Positions 36,239 to 45,575 of a DNA stretch of 64,000 nucleotides are shown piece by piece (positions within the stretch are counted from its first letter, which is position 1; every line of letters begins with the position of its first letter). A program made the position numbers and the translations under genes. The stretch comes from Hyphomonas chukchiensis (GTDB lineage: Bacteria > Pseudomonadota > Alphaproteobacteria > Caulobacterales > Hyphomonadaceae): positions 1-64,000 of the forward strand of contig NZ_AWFG01000063.1 in the NCBI RefSeq assembly GCF_000682695.1, written 5' to 3'. The notes beneath the pieces were generated by a model that ran no database searches, had not been told where the DNA came from, and saw only the letters and a list, made by a program, of their open reading frames with translations.

Positions 36239-36697
36239 TCAGGCCCGGGAAACCCGGCGCGTGAGGACGAACGCCGCCAAGGGCAGGATTGTCCATTGCA
36301 GGAGTGGGGCGAGGCCCGTTCCAAACGGCGGCACGAGCGGCATGATATCGCGATACGCCCAGCTGCCACGTACCGATACATTCTGCCATTCACTGAACAC
36401 CGTATAGGCGACCCCGAACGCGGTTGTCGCCAGCGCCGTCGCCCAAAATCTTCGATGCGGCCATTCTCCTCGCCCGATCAGCGCATATACCAGTGCAAGT
36501 GAGGCGGCCGCGATCATGATGTCGCCGATTGTACAGTGGACTATGGCGAAGGTTTGCTCGCGAAACGAGCCCTCGAGCCAAATCTGATAGAGTGGAAACT
36601 GCGCGATTTCCCAGACGGTATTGAAACCGGCCATCAATAACATGTAAACGCCCGCTGTGCGCCATCGAGAGACCGGAACTCGAAAATTCATTGCCAT
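36239..36697 (-). CDS. Four-helix membrane protein of unknown function
   Basis: 152 residues with four hydrophobic helices (AGVYMLLMAGFNTVWEIAQF; IGDIMIAAASLALVYALIG; ATALATTAFGVAYTVFSEW; LAPLLQWTILPLAAFVLT). Conserved-looking polar residues sit inside the membrane region (WEIAQFP, HCTIGD, SEWQN). I do not know the family. It is isolated, between a scrap region and the CnrYXH-like trio on the other strand. Confidence 0.65.
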   Translation of the reverse strand: MAMNFRVPVSRWRTAGVYMLLMAGFNTVWEIAQFPLYQIWLEGSFREQTFAIVHCTIGDIMIAAASLALVYALIGRGEWPHRRFWATALATTAFGVAYTVFSEWQNVSVRGSWAYRDIMPLVPPFGTGLAPLLQWTILPLAAFVLTRRVSRA

Positions 36698-36898
36698 GGG
36701 GTCAGGCTATCGCAGATTGAGGACTGATCCCAGCGTGTTGAACGATCATACCGGTTCAGATGTATCCAGCAGCGCGCCAATTGCAGTTTGTCTTGATGAG
36801 CCCTAGACAAGTCTGACTCTTTTTTGAGGGCTAAGCGCAGGCCGGGCGTACCACGCAATACGCAATGATACCTAACGTTTGTGATATGAGGTGAATAC

Positions 36899-37216
36899 AT
36901 GTCCAAAGATCTCGACCAATTGCTCGCTCGGCTTAAATCAGGTCCCGTTGACAGGGACCTGCGCAATGTTGAGCCTCAGGTCTGGGACCGGATAGATGCC
37001 CGCCAGAAAGGCGTGTTCGCAGAGCTGCCCGCTTCTTTTCCTGCCGGCGGCGGTTTGATGGCCGCGCCCCTGATGAGCCGAATTGGCGCGATGACCCTCG
37101 CGGTCGCTATTGGACTTTCTGTCGGTATATTGGCCGCCCCATCGGGCCCGCCAGCCTCTGGATTTGAAGTATTTTCGACGCAGGCACCGTTTGCGCCATC
37201 GGGTCTCCTGGGATAA
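36899..37216 (+). CDS. CnrY-like membrane anti-sigma factor
   Basis: 105 residues. A short cytoplasmic N-terminus (MSKDLDQLLARLKSGPVDRD), one membrane helix around residues 58-80 (MSRIGAMTLAVAIGLSVGIL) and a short periplasmic tail. Sequence similarity to CnrY is weak, but size, topology and the order anti-sigma, sensor, sigma match cnrYXH of Cupriavidus. It would hold the sigma factor at the membrane until metal binds the sensor. GAGGTG lies just upstream of the ATG. Confidence 0.7.
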   Translation: MSKDLDQLLARLKSGPVDRDLRNVEPQVWDRIDARQKGVFAELPASFPAGGGLMAAPLMSRIGAMTLAVAIGLSVGILAAPSGPPASGFEVFSTQAPFAPSGLLG

Positions 37217-37226
37217 TCACAGGCGG

Positions 37227-37661
37227 ATGAAGCTGGAACACTGGATTATCGTCGCCTTCATCGCTCTATGCGCGGGCATGACGGGAGTATTTTTATCGGG
37301 ACCTCTGAACAATGCCCGTCCGTCCAGCTCAGCGGCGGGACTGCATGATCTGGTCCATCACGACCTGAACCTGAGCAAGGATCAGGCAGGGAAACTGGAC
37401 GTGATTGAAGACAGGTTTGCGATCCGCAAATCCGAGCTAGAAGCCCGGCTCAAGGGAGCAAATCGGGCGCTCGCAGAGGCGATCAGCGCAGACAAGACAA
37501 ACTCGCCGAGGGTTCAGGCGGCAATTGAGGAGTTTCATCAGGCAATGGGGGAATTGCAGAAATTGACCATCGAACATGTATTTGAAATGCGAGAACTGCT
37601 TACAGAGGAGCAGGCGGCAGTCTTCGATGCAGAAGTCGTTCGGGCACTGACGGGGGACTAG
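37227..37661 (+). CDS. cnrX: CnrX-like periplasmic Co/Ni sensor
   Basis: 144 residues from the ATG at 37227. One N-terminal membrane anchor (IIVAFIALCAGMTGVFLSG) precedes a helical hairpin domain. The metal ligands known for CnrX (His42, His46, Glu63, His119, Met123) all appear here with a constant offset of two: His40, His44, Glu61, His117 and Met121 (LHDLVHHDL; VIEDRF; EHVFEM). This strongly suggests a Co/Ni-sensing site. It would relay metal binding to the CnrY-like protein. Confidence 0.88.
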   Translation: MKLEHWIIVAFIALCAGMTGVFLSGPLNNARPSSSAAGLHDLVHHDLNLSKDQAGKLDVIEDRFAIRKSELEARLKGANRALAEAISADKTNSPRVQAAIEEFHQAMGELQKLTIEHVFEMRELLTEEQAAVFDAEVVRALTGD

Positions 37662-37671
37662 GCTTAGCCAG

Positions 37672-38241
37672 GTGCATGAAACCGAGCGAAACGACGCGGA
37701 GCTTGCTCTAGCCGCAGCAGGGGGCGACGAGCGCGCCTTCACCGAACTCATGCGCCGGTATAAAGAACCTCTCTATCGCTACATACATCGTTGCATGCAG
37801 GGGAGTGACGACGCTTATGACGTGCTGCAGGATGCATTCGCGGCTGCCTGGAGCGGTCTGGCCCGTTACGACCCTTCGCGTAAATTCTCGACATGGCTCT
37901 ACCATATCGCGCTCAACAAGGTGCGCGATCATGGTCGTAAACGCGCTGTGCGCAGCTTCTTCTTTACCGCCGCGCCGCTTGATGGGCCTGATCGCCCCGA
38001 CATCGCCGACCCTTCGCAAAATATTTCGGAGGAATATGAACGTCGTGACGAGCTGGCAAGGGTAAGTGCCCTGATTGACGCGCTTCCGGGAAAGCTGAAA
38101 CAGGCTTTCACACTGCAAGTTCTGCAGGACTTGCCCCAGAGCGAAGTCGCCGACATCCTGGGTGTATCGGTCAAGACCGTTGAGACACGCGTTTATCGCG
38201 CCCGGAAGAGTCTTCAGAGCCAGGTCAATGCCGATAATTAA
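37672..38241 (+). CDS. cnrH: ECF sigma factor, CnrH-like
   Basis: 189 residues, GTG start. Region 2 (FTELMRRYKEPLYRYIHR, DDAYDVLQDAFAAAW, FSTWLYHIALNKVRDHGR) and region 4 (LPGKLKQAFTLQVLQDLPQS, GVSVKTVETRVYRARKSL) are intact. It is freed when the upstream pair senses metal, and directs transcription of resistance genes. Its stop overlaps the convergent EamA gene by four bases. Confidence 0.9.
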   Translation: MHETERNDAELALAAAGGDERAFTELMRRYKEPLYRYIHRCMQGSDDAYDVLQDAFAAAWSGLARYDPSRKFSTWLYHIALNKVRDHGRKRAVRSFFFTAAPLDGPDRPDIADPSQNISEEYERRDELARVSALIDALPGKLKQAFTLQVLQDLPQSEVADILGVSVKTVETRVYRARKSLQSQVNADN

Positions 38242-39143
38242 GACGCAGGCGGTGTCAAAGCAGAGCGGGATCGCGATTTTCGCGGACGCGAAGCGAGGTA
38301 CACGCCAATCGCGGCGAAGATCACTCCACTTATGACGCTTGCGGTTAACGGCTCGCCGAAGAAGCCGGCACCCAGGCTGACGCCAATGATCGGGACCAGG
38401 AAACTGAAAGCGGCCGCCTTTGAAACATCAAGTGACTTGAGAGTGGTTTGCCAAAGCCAATAGGCTAGAGCCGTTCCGGGCAATGCGAGACCAAGCAGCG
38501 AAATGATGAAAACGGGCGACCAGTTTATTGCTGAGGGTGTTTCAGTTACCAGGGCCAGAAATGTGATCGGAAGCGCCCCAACAAGGAGTTGAAGGCCCAT
38601 GGCCATGGCGGCATCGACTTCGACCGACAGCATCTTTATTGCAATATTGCCGATAGCGACACCGCTCGTTGCGAGAACGACAAAGCCAATGCCAAGTGCT
38701 GTAGAGGCGCCACCAGGCGCAAAAATGCGCGGGCCGGCGATAAGTACGACACCAATAATGCCAAGGACAAGGCCAAACCACGCCGCCGGGCCGAGCCGTT
38801 CGCGCAAGAACACGATCGCCAGCAGCGAAGCCAGCAGGGGCTGGAGGCTTTCAATCACCGTTGCGAGGCCTGGCGACAGGAAGTCGGCGGCATGAAACAT
38901 ACCGAAATAGCCAAAAGTCGTCATGCTAAGGCCCGCCAGGATAATCCAGCCCCAGGCGGCAGGCGTACGGGGCAGGGGCGCGTGCTTGAGCCCGGCTACA
39001 GTGATCAGTACGGTGCCGGCAATTATCGCCCTGAGGGCTGCGAAGGTCAGATGTGGTGCGTCATCAAGTCCCAGCGTGATCAGTGGATAGCATGACGCCC
39101 ACAGAACCATGACAATTGCGGCGAGCAAACGGGGGTCGAACAT
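38238..39143 (-). CDS. EamA/DMT-family transporter
   Basis: 301 residues from the ATG at 39143 (AAGG upstream; a longer frame to 39281 has a non-membrane, unlikely start). Ten membrane helices in two EamA repeats (MFDPRLLAAIVMVLWASCYP; LGIIGVVLIAGPRIFAPGG; SLGAGFFGEPLTASVISG). It is probably an exporter of a small metabolite. It is convergent with the sigma-factor gene and divergent from the Met/His-rich protein. Confidence 0.88.
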   Translation of the reverse strand: MFDPRLLAAIVMVLWASCYPLITLGLDDAPHLTFAALRAIIAGTVLITVAGLKHAPLPRTPAAWGWIILAGLSMTTFGYFGMFHAADFLSPGLATVIESLQPLLASLLAIVFLRERLGPAAWFGLVLGIIGVVLIAGPRIFAPGGASTALGIGFVVLATSGVAIGNIAIKMLSVEVDAAMAMGLQLLVGALPITFLALVTETPSAINWSPVFIISLLGLALPGTALAYWLWQTTLKSLDVSKAAAFSFLVPIIGVSLGAGFFGEPLTASVISGVIFAAIGVYLASRPRKSRSRSALTPPAS

Positions 39144-39262
39144 GGTTTGCCTTTTGAAGAATTGTGCAGGGAGCTGCATCTGGTCCTGAGGGTGCTGCGC
39201 GCGAGCTGCGTAATACGTAGCAACCGCCCGATACCCCTTGGGCGGCAACCTGAAAAAAGAGG

Positions 39263-39670
39263 ATGACATCAATGAAACCAATCTGGATTACCGCCGTCGC
39301 TCTATTCGCCTTGTCGCCCGCAGCACTCGCGCAGGAAGGTCACGCCTCACACGACCATGGTGATAAACCTGCAGTCGAAGCCCCGGCCGACGCGGCGAAG
39401 TCCTGCATGCCAGGACAGGACGGATCAAGCGATTGCATGGCAGGCATGAAGGAGAAAATGGCTGATGGTCACATGATGGAACACGGTGAAGGCGCAGGTC
39501 ACGAAATGGGCGATGCGACGATGGGTGAGATGATGGACCATGGCAGCATGATGGATCATGACAAGATGAACGCCGAAGACTGCCAGGCCAAGCATGAGGC
39601 CATGGGGCACAACCCCGACGACTATTGTTCGATGATGCCTGATGGCAAGGACACCGCTCAAACTGAATAG
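39263..39670 (+). CDS. Periplasmic Met/His-rich metal-binding protein
   Basis: 135 residues. The signal peptide (IWITAVALFALSPAALA) is followed by HASHDHGDKP and repeated Met/His/Asp/Glu clusters (DGHMMEHGEGAGHEMGD; MMDHGSMMDHDKM). Three or four Cys are spread through the rest. Such low-complexity Met/His proteins bind copper or silver, or buffer metal, in the periplasm. It may be a target of the sigma factor nearby, which is inference. Confidence 0.75.
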   Translation: MTSMKPIWITAVALFALSPAALAQEGHASHDHGDKPAVEAPADAAKSCMPGQDGSSDCMAGMKEKMADGHMMEHGEGAGHEMGDATMGEMMDHGSMMDHDKMNAEDCQAKHEAMGHNPDDYCSMMPDGKDTAQTE

Positions 39671-39708
39671 GGCGGATGCCCGGCATCCGTTACGGGTGTC
39701 GCCGCCCT
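39669..39708 (+). terminator. Stem-loop after the Met/His-rich gene
   Basis: AGGGCGG (39669-39675) pairs with CCGCCCT (39702-39708), with partial pairing inside. There is no strong T run. The rest of the gap to 39955 holds no gene that I can support. Confidence 0.4.
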
Positions 39709-39955
39709 TGGCTCGGGGCCTTCATTGTGTAGCCCTCCCTTCCCCCTCAATGAGGGTCCCGAGCCAGAACCAAACCGATGAGTGCCTATTCGGACAGGGC
39801 GAGAATGTGTTCCCCCGCCTTCTCGCTCTGGCTCCGCAGTGCTGTCGCGCGTCCCCCGAATATCGGCGACGCGCTGCGGAGCCTTAGTCCGGCACGCAAC
39901 CGAAGACGCCCTCCGGGGTCAGCTCAAGCGTCCATGAAAGACAGGGTAATGTCCC

Positions 39956-40510
39956 ATGACAGATTTATCTTCTCCAGATAGCGAACGCCGCAACTTCATC
40001 TTCATTGCGACGGGAGCCTTTGCTTTCGGAGGGGCTGTCATGGCAGCCTGGCCCCTTGTCGACCAGATGAACCCGGCCGGCGATACACGGGCTTCGAGTT
40101 CGCTCGACGTGGATATTTCAAAATTGGAGGCAGGCAGTGAAATCCGGGTGCTGATCGGTGGCTTGCCCTGGTTCATCCGTCGCAGGACCGACGCGGAGAT
40201 TGCAGCAGCGCGCTCTGTGAACGTTGAACGCCTCCGCGATCCTGAAACTGACGAGGCCAGACTGCGTCCCAAACCCGATGGGACGCTAAACCCCCATATT
40301 CTGATCACGTCTGGTATCTGCACCCATCTTGGTTGCGTACCGCTTGGTCCGAATCAGGGAAATGTTGGCGCATATGGCGGCTGGTATTGCCCCTGTCATG
40401 GCTCGCAATACGATATTTCCGGAAGAATCAGGGAGGGCCCGGCACCGCTCAACCTGCCTGTTCCCGATTACGTCTACGTGACCGACGACCTGGTAACGAT
40501 TTCGATTTGA
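39956..40510 (+). CDS. petA: Rieske iron-sulfur protein of bc1 type, orphan
   Basis: 184 residues. The N-terminal twin-arginine-like anchor (RRNFIFIATGAFAFGGAVMA) precedes the Rieske fold with CTHLGC (Cys122, His124, Cys127) and CPCHGS (Cys145, Cys147, His148). These are the four cluster ligands and the bridging disulfide of cytochrome bc1 Rieske proteins. The cytochrome b and c1 genes are not beside it, although petABC normally form an operon. It is a second or relocated Rieske subunit; one possibility is replacement under metal stress. Confidence 0.9.
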   Translation: MTDLSSPDSERRNFIFIATGAFAFGGAVMAAWPLVDQMNPAGDTRASSSLDVDISKLEAGSEIRVLIGGLPWFIRRRTDAEIAAARSVNVERLRDPETDEARLRPKPDGTLNPHILITSGICTHLGCVPLGPNQGNVGAYGGWYCPCHGSQYDISGRIREGPAPLNLPVPDYVYVTDDLVTISI

Positions 40511-40710
40511 GCGTCAGATTCGCTCTAGAGGCGCTCTGTCACAAGACCAATTGTCCTTCGTCAAACCGGCCGGGGGATGCTGACGACCGACAATTACGAA
40601 TGCACCTGGGATCTGTTCAGGACCATTCCGGCGCCTTCAGTCGGTTCTTGACCGGATATGTGCTCGAGTGGTGGTAGGCGCAGAGTATTCCACCTGAAGC
40701 TAAAGTTGAT

Positions 40711-41412
40711 TCAGATTTCCGTATCAATGCGGTACCCTGGGGCAAAGATGAGCCGAACTGTCGTGATTGTCCGTTCGTTGTTACGGGTCGTCCGGTCAAT
40801 GACGAACGAAGCCGCCCCCAATTCGCACCCGAGCAGGGCTGCCTCAAACGCGCCTGCAGATATGGCCGAAAAAGCAATGTCGCCTGCAGTGAACGGGACA
40901 TGAGTGACGAGCCATTCATTGGGACTAAGGTTGGCAAAGTTGACCATATCGTCGGGCGAAACCCAATCAGAACTGATCCAGCGATCCTCAATAACATAGG
41001 GTGTGTCATCTGCCGAATGAACGCAGACAATATGAATAACGCCGGCGCGTGGCGCCAATCCCATCAGAGCTGCAACGTGGGGGGGGGGCGTACTGCGCTC
41101 CGAAGAAATCAGGTCGTATCCATAAGCGCTTCCCCTCGCGATGATCTCATTGCGAATCACGGGAATCGACATTGTCGCCTTGCGCACCGGATGCATTGCG
41201 ACGCGTGTGCCGGCCTTGCGCCGGCGATCAAGCAAACCGTCGTCTGCGAGGTTTTGCAGCGCGCGGTTCACTGTGGACCGGGCGCAGCCGAACTCCTGTG
41301 CCAGGTCGGCTTCATTGGGTATGAGTTCTCCGGGCTTCCACTGTCGCGAATGAATCCGGTTGAGCACTTCCTTGCGCACCGATTGCCAGTTTTTGAGCGT
41401 CTCACGTTTCAT
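40711..41412 (-). CDS. hutC: HutC histidine-utilisation repressor (GntR family)
   Basis: 233 residues. N-terminal winged helix (GELIPNEADLAQEFGCARST, VNRALQNLADDGLLDRRRKA) and C-terminal UTRA ligand domain (YVIEDRWISSDWVSPDD; GCELGAASFVIDRTTRNNE). HutC proteins release DNA when urocanate binds. The gene overlaps hutF by four bases and is co-transcribed with it. The gap 40511-40710 downstream shows no gene. Confidence 0.93.
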   Translation of the reverse strand: MKRETLKNWQSVRKEVLNRIHSRQWKPGELIPNEADLAQEFGCARSTVNRALQNLADDGLLDRRRKAGTRVAMHPVRKATMSIPVIRNEIIARGSAYGYDLISSERSTPPPHVAALMGLAPRAGVIHIVCVHSADDTPYVIEDRWISSDWVSPDDMVNFANLSPNEWLVTHVPFTAGDIAFSAISAGAFEAALLGCELGAASFVIDRTTRNNERTITTVRLIFAPGYRIDTEI

Positions 41413-42773
41413 ATTGCGTCTCCGAGTTCGCGCATGATCTCGCGGTAACGCCCGGTTATCTGGTCATGATCCCGGTGGCGTCCGTTCTGCACCAGATGCC
41501 GACCTGCAGACCAGACATCCGTCACGAGACGATCATCACCGGCAAAGATATAGCTGTCGAGCAGCGCATCTCCCGATCGGCTGTCCAGACAGGTACTTTC
41601 ATCATCGAGCGCGACAAGGTCAGCCAGGACACCTTCCCGGATCTCTCCGCTATTTCGGCCGGCGGCGATCGCCGCGCCCTGATTGACAAGCTCGAACAAA
41701 TGGCGGCCGGTTGACTGAGGCGGTGCTGCGAGCGCCGCACGGGAGTGATCCCGAAGACGCTGGGAATACTCCAGCGCGCGCAGTTCTTCGGTAAGCGATA
41801 TGCGGATATTCGAATCCGAACCAATCGCCAGCGCGCCGCCGGCGCCGAGCCAACCGGTTGCATTGAAGATACCATCTCCCAGACTGGCCTCAGTCACCGG
41901 GCAGATACCAGCCACGGCGCCGGTCCGGGCGAGCCTTTCTGTTTCTTCGGCTTGCATCTGGATGCAGTGGATGAGGCACCATCTGGGTCCTGCATTACAA
42001 TTATCCAGGAACCAGGTTACGGGGCGTGCGCCGTAGCGGGCGATCACTTCATCGACTTCGGCCTGTTGTTCCGACAGATGCATGTGGATGGGCCCATCGC
42101 CCGCCAGTCGCTCGACCGACTGAATGTCCTCGGCGGCCACGGCTCGCAGGCTGTGGGGCGCTACGCCGGTTCGACAGTCGGCTGGCAAGCTGGAAACGGA
42201 TTTTGCAACATCTTCTACAAGACGTGCATATCGGTCGAAGTCGTTTCCGAAGCGGACCTGGCCGGGCCCAAGTGGGCGCTTGTCGCAGCCGCCATATTGA
42301 TAGTGAACGGGCAGGAGGGTCAATCCGATTCCGGTTGTCGATGCGGCCGCAATAATGCGGTCCGACATTTCTGCAAGTCTGTCATAGGGAGCACCGCCTG
42401 GCTGATGATGCAGATAGTGAAACTCGACATTGGCCGAATAACCTGCCTCAAGCATTTCCATTTGGACAAAGGCAGCGATGCCCTCGACATGGTCCGGATT
42501 CAGTCGATCGAGAAAGCGAAACATCAGTTGCCGCCAGGTCCAGAAAGTGTCCCGCGGATCGGGGCCCCGCCTTTCGGTCAACCCTGCCATGGAACGCTGG
42601 AACGCGTGCGAATGAATGTTGGCTGGCGACGGAAGCAGTATGCCGACTATCTGTCCCTGGGGAGACGTATCTGCGGTGACAGAACGGATTATTCCATCGA
42701 GGCTGGTTTCGATACGAACCGCATTGGCCCAGCCGTCTGAGAGAAGCGCTGTCCGAGCCCAGATTACGGCCAT
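41409..42773 (-). CDS. hutF: Formimidoylglutamate deiminase
   Basis: 454 residues from the ATG at 42773 (AAGGAAG upstream). Amidohydrolase fold with the zinc-type motif HSHAFQRSMAGL, the later HMHLSEQQAEVDEV, and GICPVTEASLGDG with SDSNIRIS near the end. It converts N-formimidoyl-glutamate to N-formyl-glutamate plus ammonia. It is the signature of the two-step (HutF/HutG) branch of histidine breakdown. Confidence 0.94.
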   Translation of the reverse strand: MAVIWARTALLSDGWANAVRIETSLDGIIRSVTADTSPQGQIVGILLPSPANIHSHAFQRSMAGLTERRGPDPRDTFWTWRQLMFRFLDRLNPDHVEGIAAFVQMEMLEAGYSANVEFHYLHHQPGGAPYDRLAEMSDRIIAAASTTGIGLTLLPVHYQYGGCDKRPLGPGQVRFGNDFDRYARLVEDVAKSVSSLPADCRTGVAPHSLRAVAAEDIQSVERLAGDGPIHMHLSEQQAEVDEVIARYGARPVTWFLDNCNAGPRWCLIHCIQMQAEETERLARTGAVAGICPVTEASLGDGIFNATGWLGAGGALAIGSDSNIRISLTEELRALEYSQRLRDHSRAALAAPPQSTGRHLFELVNQGAAIAAGRNSGEIREGVLADLVALDDESTCLDSRSGDALLDSYIFAGDDRLVTDVWSAGRHLVQNGRHRDHDQITGRYREIMRELGDAI

Positions 42774-42796
42774 TATGTTCTTCCTTGACTCATTTT

Positions 42797-42810
42797 TATG
42801 TACGCACATA
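42797..42810. promoter_or_regulatory. Candidate HutC operator in the hutF/hutI divergent promoter
   Basis: TATGT-ACGC-ACATA, 5-base perfect arms in an AT-rich context, midway between the divergent hutF and hutI starts. HutC and other GntR-type repressors bind such symmetric sites. One site here could shut both arms of the pathway. Confidence 0.55.
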
Positions 42811-42843
42811 TAAAATGGCTGACGACAACAGGCAACAAAAATC

Positions 42844-44040
42844 ATGTTACTGACCCATGCTACGCTTGCGACTCTTGATGGAGACGCGCCTTACGGTCTT
42901 GTCCCTGACGGGGCGGTCTGGACAAGGGGGGACCGATTGGCTTGGGTCGGTCGGATGGCGGACATTCCCGAAGATGCACGCGAGGTTGACGCTTTAGATA
43001 TGGAAGGCCGTCTGCTCACGCCGGGTCTCGTCGATTGCCACACGCATATTGTGCATGGCGGTAATCGTGCCAGCGAATTCGATATGCGTCTGCAAGGCGC
43101 GAGCTATGAAGAAATTGCGCAGGCTGGCGGAGGTATTGTTGCGACCGTTGCTGCGACACGCACGGCAAGCGAAACGAGCTTGCTGGAATCAGCTCTGAGG
43201 CGGGTAGACGCGCTCATCGCTGAAGGAATGACAACGATTGAGATTAAGTCCGGCTATGGACTGGATGTCGAGACCGAGCTGAAAATGTTGCGCGTGGCCC
43301 GAAGGATCGCGACGCTTCGCCCCTTACGCGTGCGCACGAGCTTTCTCGGCGCACATTCGGTTCCGGAGGAATATGTCGGTCGCAGCGACGCGTATCTGGA
43401 TGAGGTTTGCCTGCCTGCCTTGGACGCCGCCTATGATGAAGGACTTGTGGATGCGGTCGATGGGTTTTGCGAGGGCATAGCTTTTTCGACTGAGCAGATT
43501 CAAAGGGTTTTCGAAAAAGCCTGTTTGCTTGGGGTGCGGGTAAAATTGCACGCGGAACAATTGTCCTGGCTGGGAGGCGCCGCGCTTGCCGCCAGCTTCG
43601 ATGCCCTGTCATGCGATCATCTGGAATACGCGACACCGGCTGATGCCATCGCAATGGCACGCTCGGGCTCGGTCGCCGTGCTGTTGCCCGGCGCCTTTTA
43701 TTTCCTGCGTGAAACCAAATTGCCTCCCCTGGACGCCTTACGCGCGAACGGTGTAGCCATGGCGCTTGCCACCGACTGTAACCCAGGATCGTCACCCCTG
43801 ACGTCGTTATTGCTGAGCATGAACATGGCCTGCACTCTGTTCAGGATGACACCGCAGGAAGCCCTTGCCGGTGTAACGATACATGGCGCGCGCGCACTGG
43901 GGCTTGCCGATGTCGGACAAATCAAATCCGGCCAAAAGGCAGATCTGGCCGTGTGGGATGTCGCGCACCCGGCAGAACTGTCATACCGCATCGGTTTCAA
44001 TCCCTTGCACCTGCGCATGTTTGAGGGAGAGATCACATGA
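42844..44040 (+). CDS. hutI: Imidazolonepropionase
   Basis: 398 residues, typical length. Amidohydrolase with [41 protein letters not shown] and [13 protein letters not shown], all diagnostic for HutI. It hydrolyses imidazolone-5-propionate to formimidoyl-glutamate. First gene of the plus-strand hut operon; overlaps hutH by four bases. Confidence 0.96.
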   Translation: MLLTHATLATLDGDAPYGLVPDGAVWTRGDRLAWVGRMADIPEDAREVDALDMEGRLLTPGLVDCHTHIVHGGNRASEFDMRLQGASYEEIAQAGGGIVATVAATRTASETSLLESALRRVDALIAEGMTTIEIKSGYGLDVETELKMLRVARRIATLRPLRVRTSFLGAHSVPEEYVGRSDAYLDEVCLPALDAAYDEGLVDAVDGFCEGIAFSTEQIQRVFEKACLLGVRVKLHAEQLSWLGGAALAASFDALSCDHLEYATPADAIAMARSGSVAVLLPGAFYFLRETKLPPLDALRANGVAMALATDCNPGSSPLTSLLLSMNMACTLFRMTPQEALAGVTIHGARALGLADVGQIKSGQKADLAVWDVAHPAELSYRIGFNPLHLRMFEGEIT

Positions 44041-45575
44041 TTGTTCTGCAACCTGGAACAGCATCATTGGCGCTCCTGGAAGAGATATGGCGACAGGGCA
44101 GGCCGGCCCGGCTGGCTGAGACGGCGCGCGGGCCTGTGGACCGCGCCGCAGAGCTTGTCGCAAGGATTGCGGCCGGGAGCGCCGCCGTCTACGGGGTCAA
44201 TACCGGGTTCGGCAAACTGGCGAGCATCAAGATCGACCCGGCCGACACTGCGACACTCCAGCGCAACCTCGTCCTGTCGCATTGTTGCGGGGTCGGCGAG
44301 CCGCTGGATATCGCAACATCACGGCTCATGATGGTCCTGAAACTGTTATCAATCGGTCGGGGTGCGTCAGGTGTTTCATGGCCCGTCATTGCTCAGATCG
44401 AAGCCATGCTGGAAATGGATGTGACGCCGGTCATTCCCGTCCAGGGCTCCGTTGGAGCGTCGGGCGACCTTGCGCCGCTGGCCCATATGGCTGCGGCCCT
44501 GATCGGACAGGGGGAAGTCTTCTTCGGGGGCGAACGCATGCCCGCAAGCCAGGGCTTGGCTGCTGCGGGGCTGTCGGCGATCGCGCTCGGTCCCAAGGAG
44601 GGGCTGGGCCTGATCAACGGAACGCAGTTTTCGACAGCCTGCGCACTCGTCGGACTTTTCGAAGCCAAGACCAGCGTTCTGCAAAGCCTCGTCTCGGCCA
44701 CCCTCTCGACGGACGCCATTATGGGATCCACGGCGCCCCTGCTCGCTGAAATTCACGAACTGCGCGGACATCGCGGGCAGATACGGGTTGCAGGCGCAAT
44801 GCGACAGATAATCGAAGGCTCGCAAATACGCGAAAGCCACAAGGTCGGTGATGCACGCGTTCAGGATCCTTACTGCATAAGGTGCCAGCCACAGGTGACG
44901 GGGGCAGCTCTTGACCTGCTGGACAGCGCGGGGCGAACCCTGGAGATTGAGGCGAACGCCGTATCGGACAACCCGCTCGTGCTCGTGGAGCGGGGCGAGA
45001 TTGTGTCCGGCGGGAATTTTCATGCCGAGCCGGTTGCCTTCGCGGCGGACCTGATTGCTCTGGCCATCGCGGAAATCGGCGCCATCGCGCAACGGCGCGT
45101 AGCGGTGATGGTGGATCCGACCTTGTCCTTTGACCTGCCGCCCTTCCTGACCTCGGCTCCGGGTCTCAATTCGGGCATGATGATTGCCGAAGTGACGACC
45201 GCCGCCCTGATGAGCGAAAACAAGCACCTGGCCAATCCCTGTTCCACCGATTCCACGCCGACATCTGCGAACCAGGAAGACCACGTTTCCATGGCGGCGC
45301 ACGGTGCGAGGCGGCTGGTCCGGATGAACCAGAATCTCAGCATGATCCTGGCTGTGGAGTTTCTTTGCGGCGCACAAGGCGTCGAGTTTCGTGCGCCGCT
45401 GAAGACCAGCCCGGCCTTGCAGAATGTCGTCAGAGCAATTCGTCAATCGATCATGCCTCTGGATATTGACCGCTTCATGGCGCCTGATCTTGAGCGCGCA
45501 TGTGCCCTGGTAAAGGGCGCCGTACTTTCCCGGGCCGCAGGACTGCCAGACAGTGTCGATGCGGTGACACTGTGA
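44037..45575 (+). CDS. hutH: Histidine ammonia-lyase
   Basis: 512 residues. The MIO prosthetic group forms from Ala141-Ser142-Gly143 in [14 protein letters not shown]. Other lyase landmarks: [36 protein letters not shown] and SADxxxxQEDHVS-type [11 protein letters not shown]. It removes ammonia from L-histidine to give urocanate, which is also the likely inducer of HutC. Its TGA overlaps the hutG GTG. Confidence 0.97.
   Translation: MIVLQPGTASLALLEEIWRQGRPARLAETARGPVDRAAELVARIAAGSAAVYGVNTGFGKLASIKIDPADTATLQRNLVLSHCCGVGEPLDIATSRLMMVLKLLSIGRGASGVSWPVIAQIEAMLEMDVTPVIPVQGSVGASGDLAPLAHMAAALIGQGEVFFGGERMPASQGLAAAGLSAIALGPKEGLGLINGTQFSTACALVGLFEAKTSVLQSLVSATLSTDAIMGSTAPLLAEIHELRGHRGQIRVAGAMRQIIEGSQIRESHKVGDARVQDPYCIRCQPQVTGAALDLLDSAGRTLEIEANAVSDNPLVLVERGEIVSGGNFHAEPVAFAADLIALAIAEIGAIAQRRVAVMVDPTLSFDLPPFLTSAPGLNSGMMIAEVTTAALMSENKHLANPCSTDSTPTSANQEDHVSMAAHGARRLVRMNQNLSMILAVEFLCGAQGVEFRAPLKTSPALQNVVRAIRQSIMPLDIDRFMAPDLERACALVKGAVLSRAAGLPDSVDAVTL

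Noticed and set aside
36205-36240. CACCCG...CGGGTG stem-loop as terminator of the 36239-36697 gene
   Set aside because: A-rich loop and no T run on the gene's side; too weak to list as a feature.
39709-39955. Possible small gene or structured RNA between the Met/His-rich gene and Rieske
   Set aside because: Only short Arg/Pro-rich frames and scattered inverted repeats; no cloverleaf or known RNA pattern could be made out.
41745-42740. 331-codon plus-strand frame opposite hutF
   Set aside because: Shadow; hutF motifs and operon overlaps are clear on the minus strand.
44376-45446. 356-codon minus-strand frame inside hutH
   Set aside because: Shadow of an unmistakable histidine ammonia-lyase.
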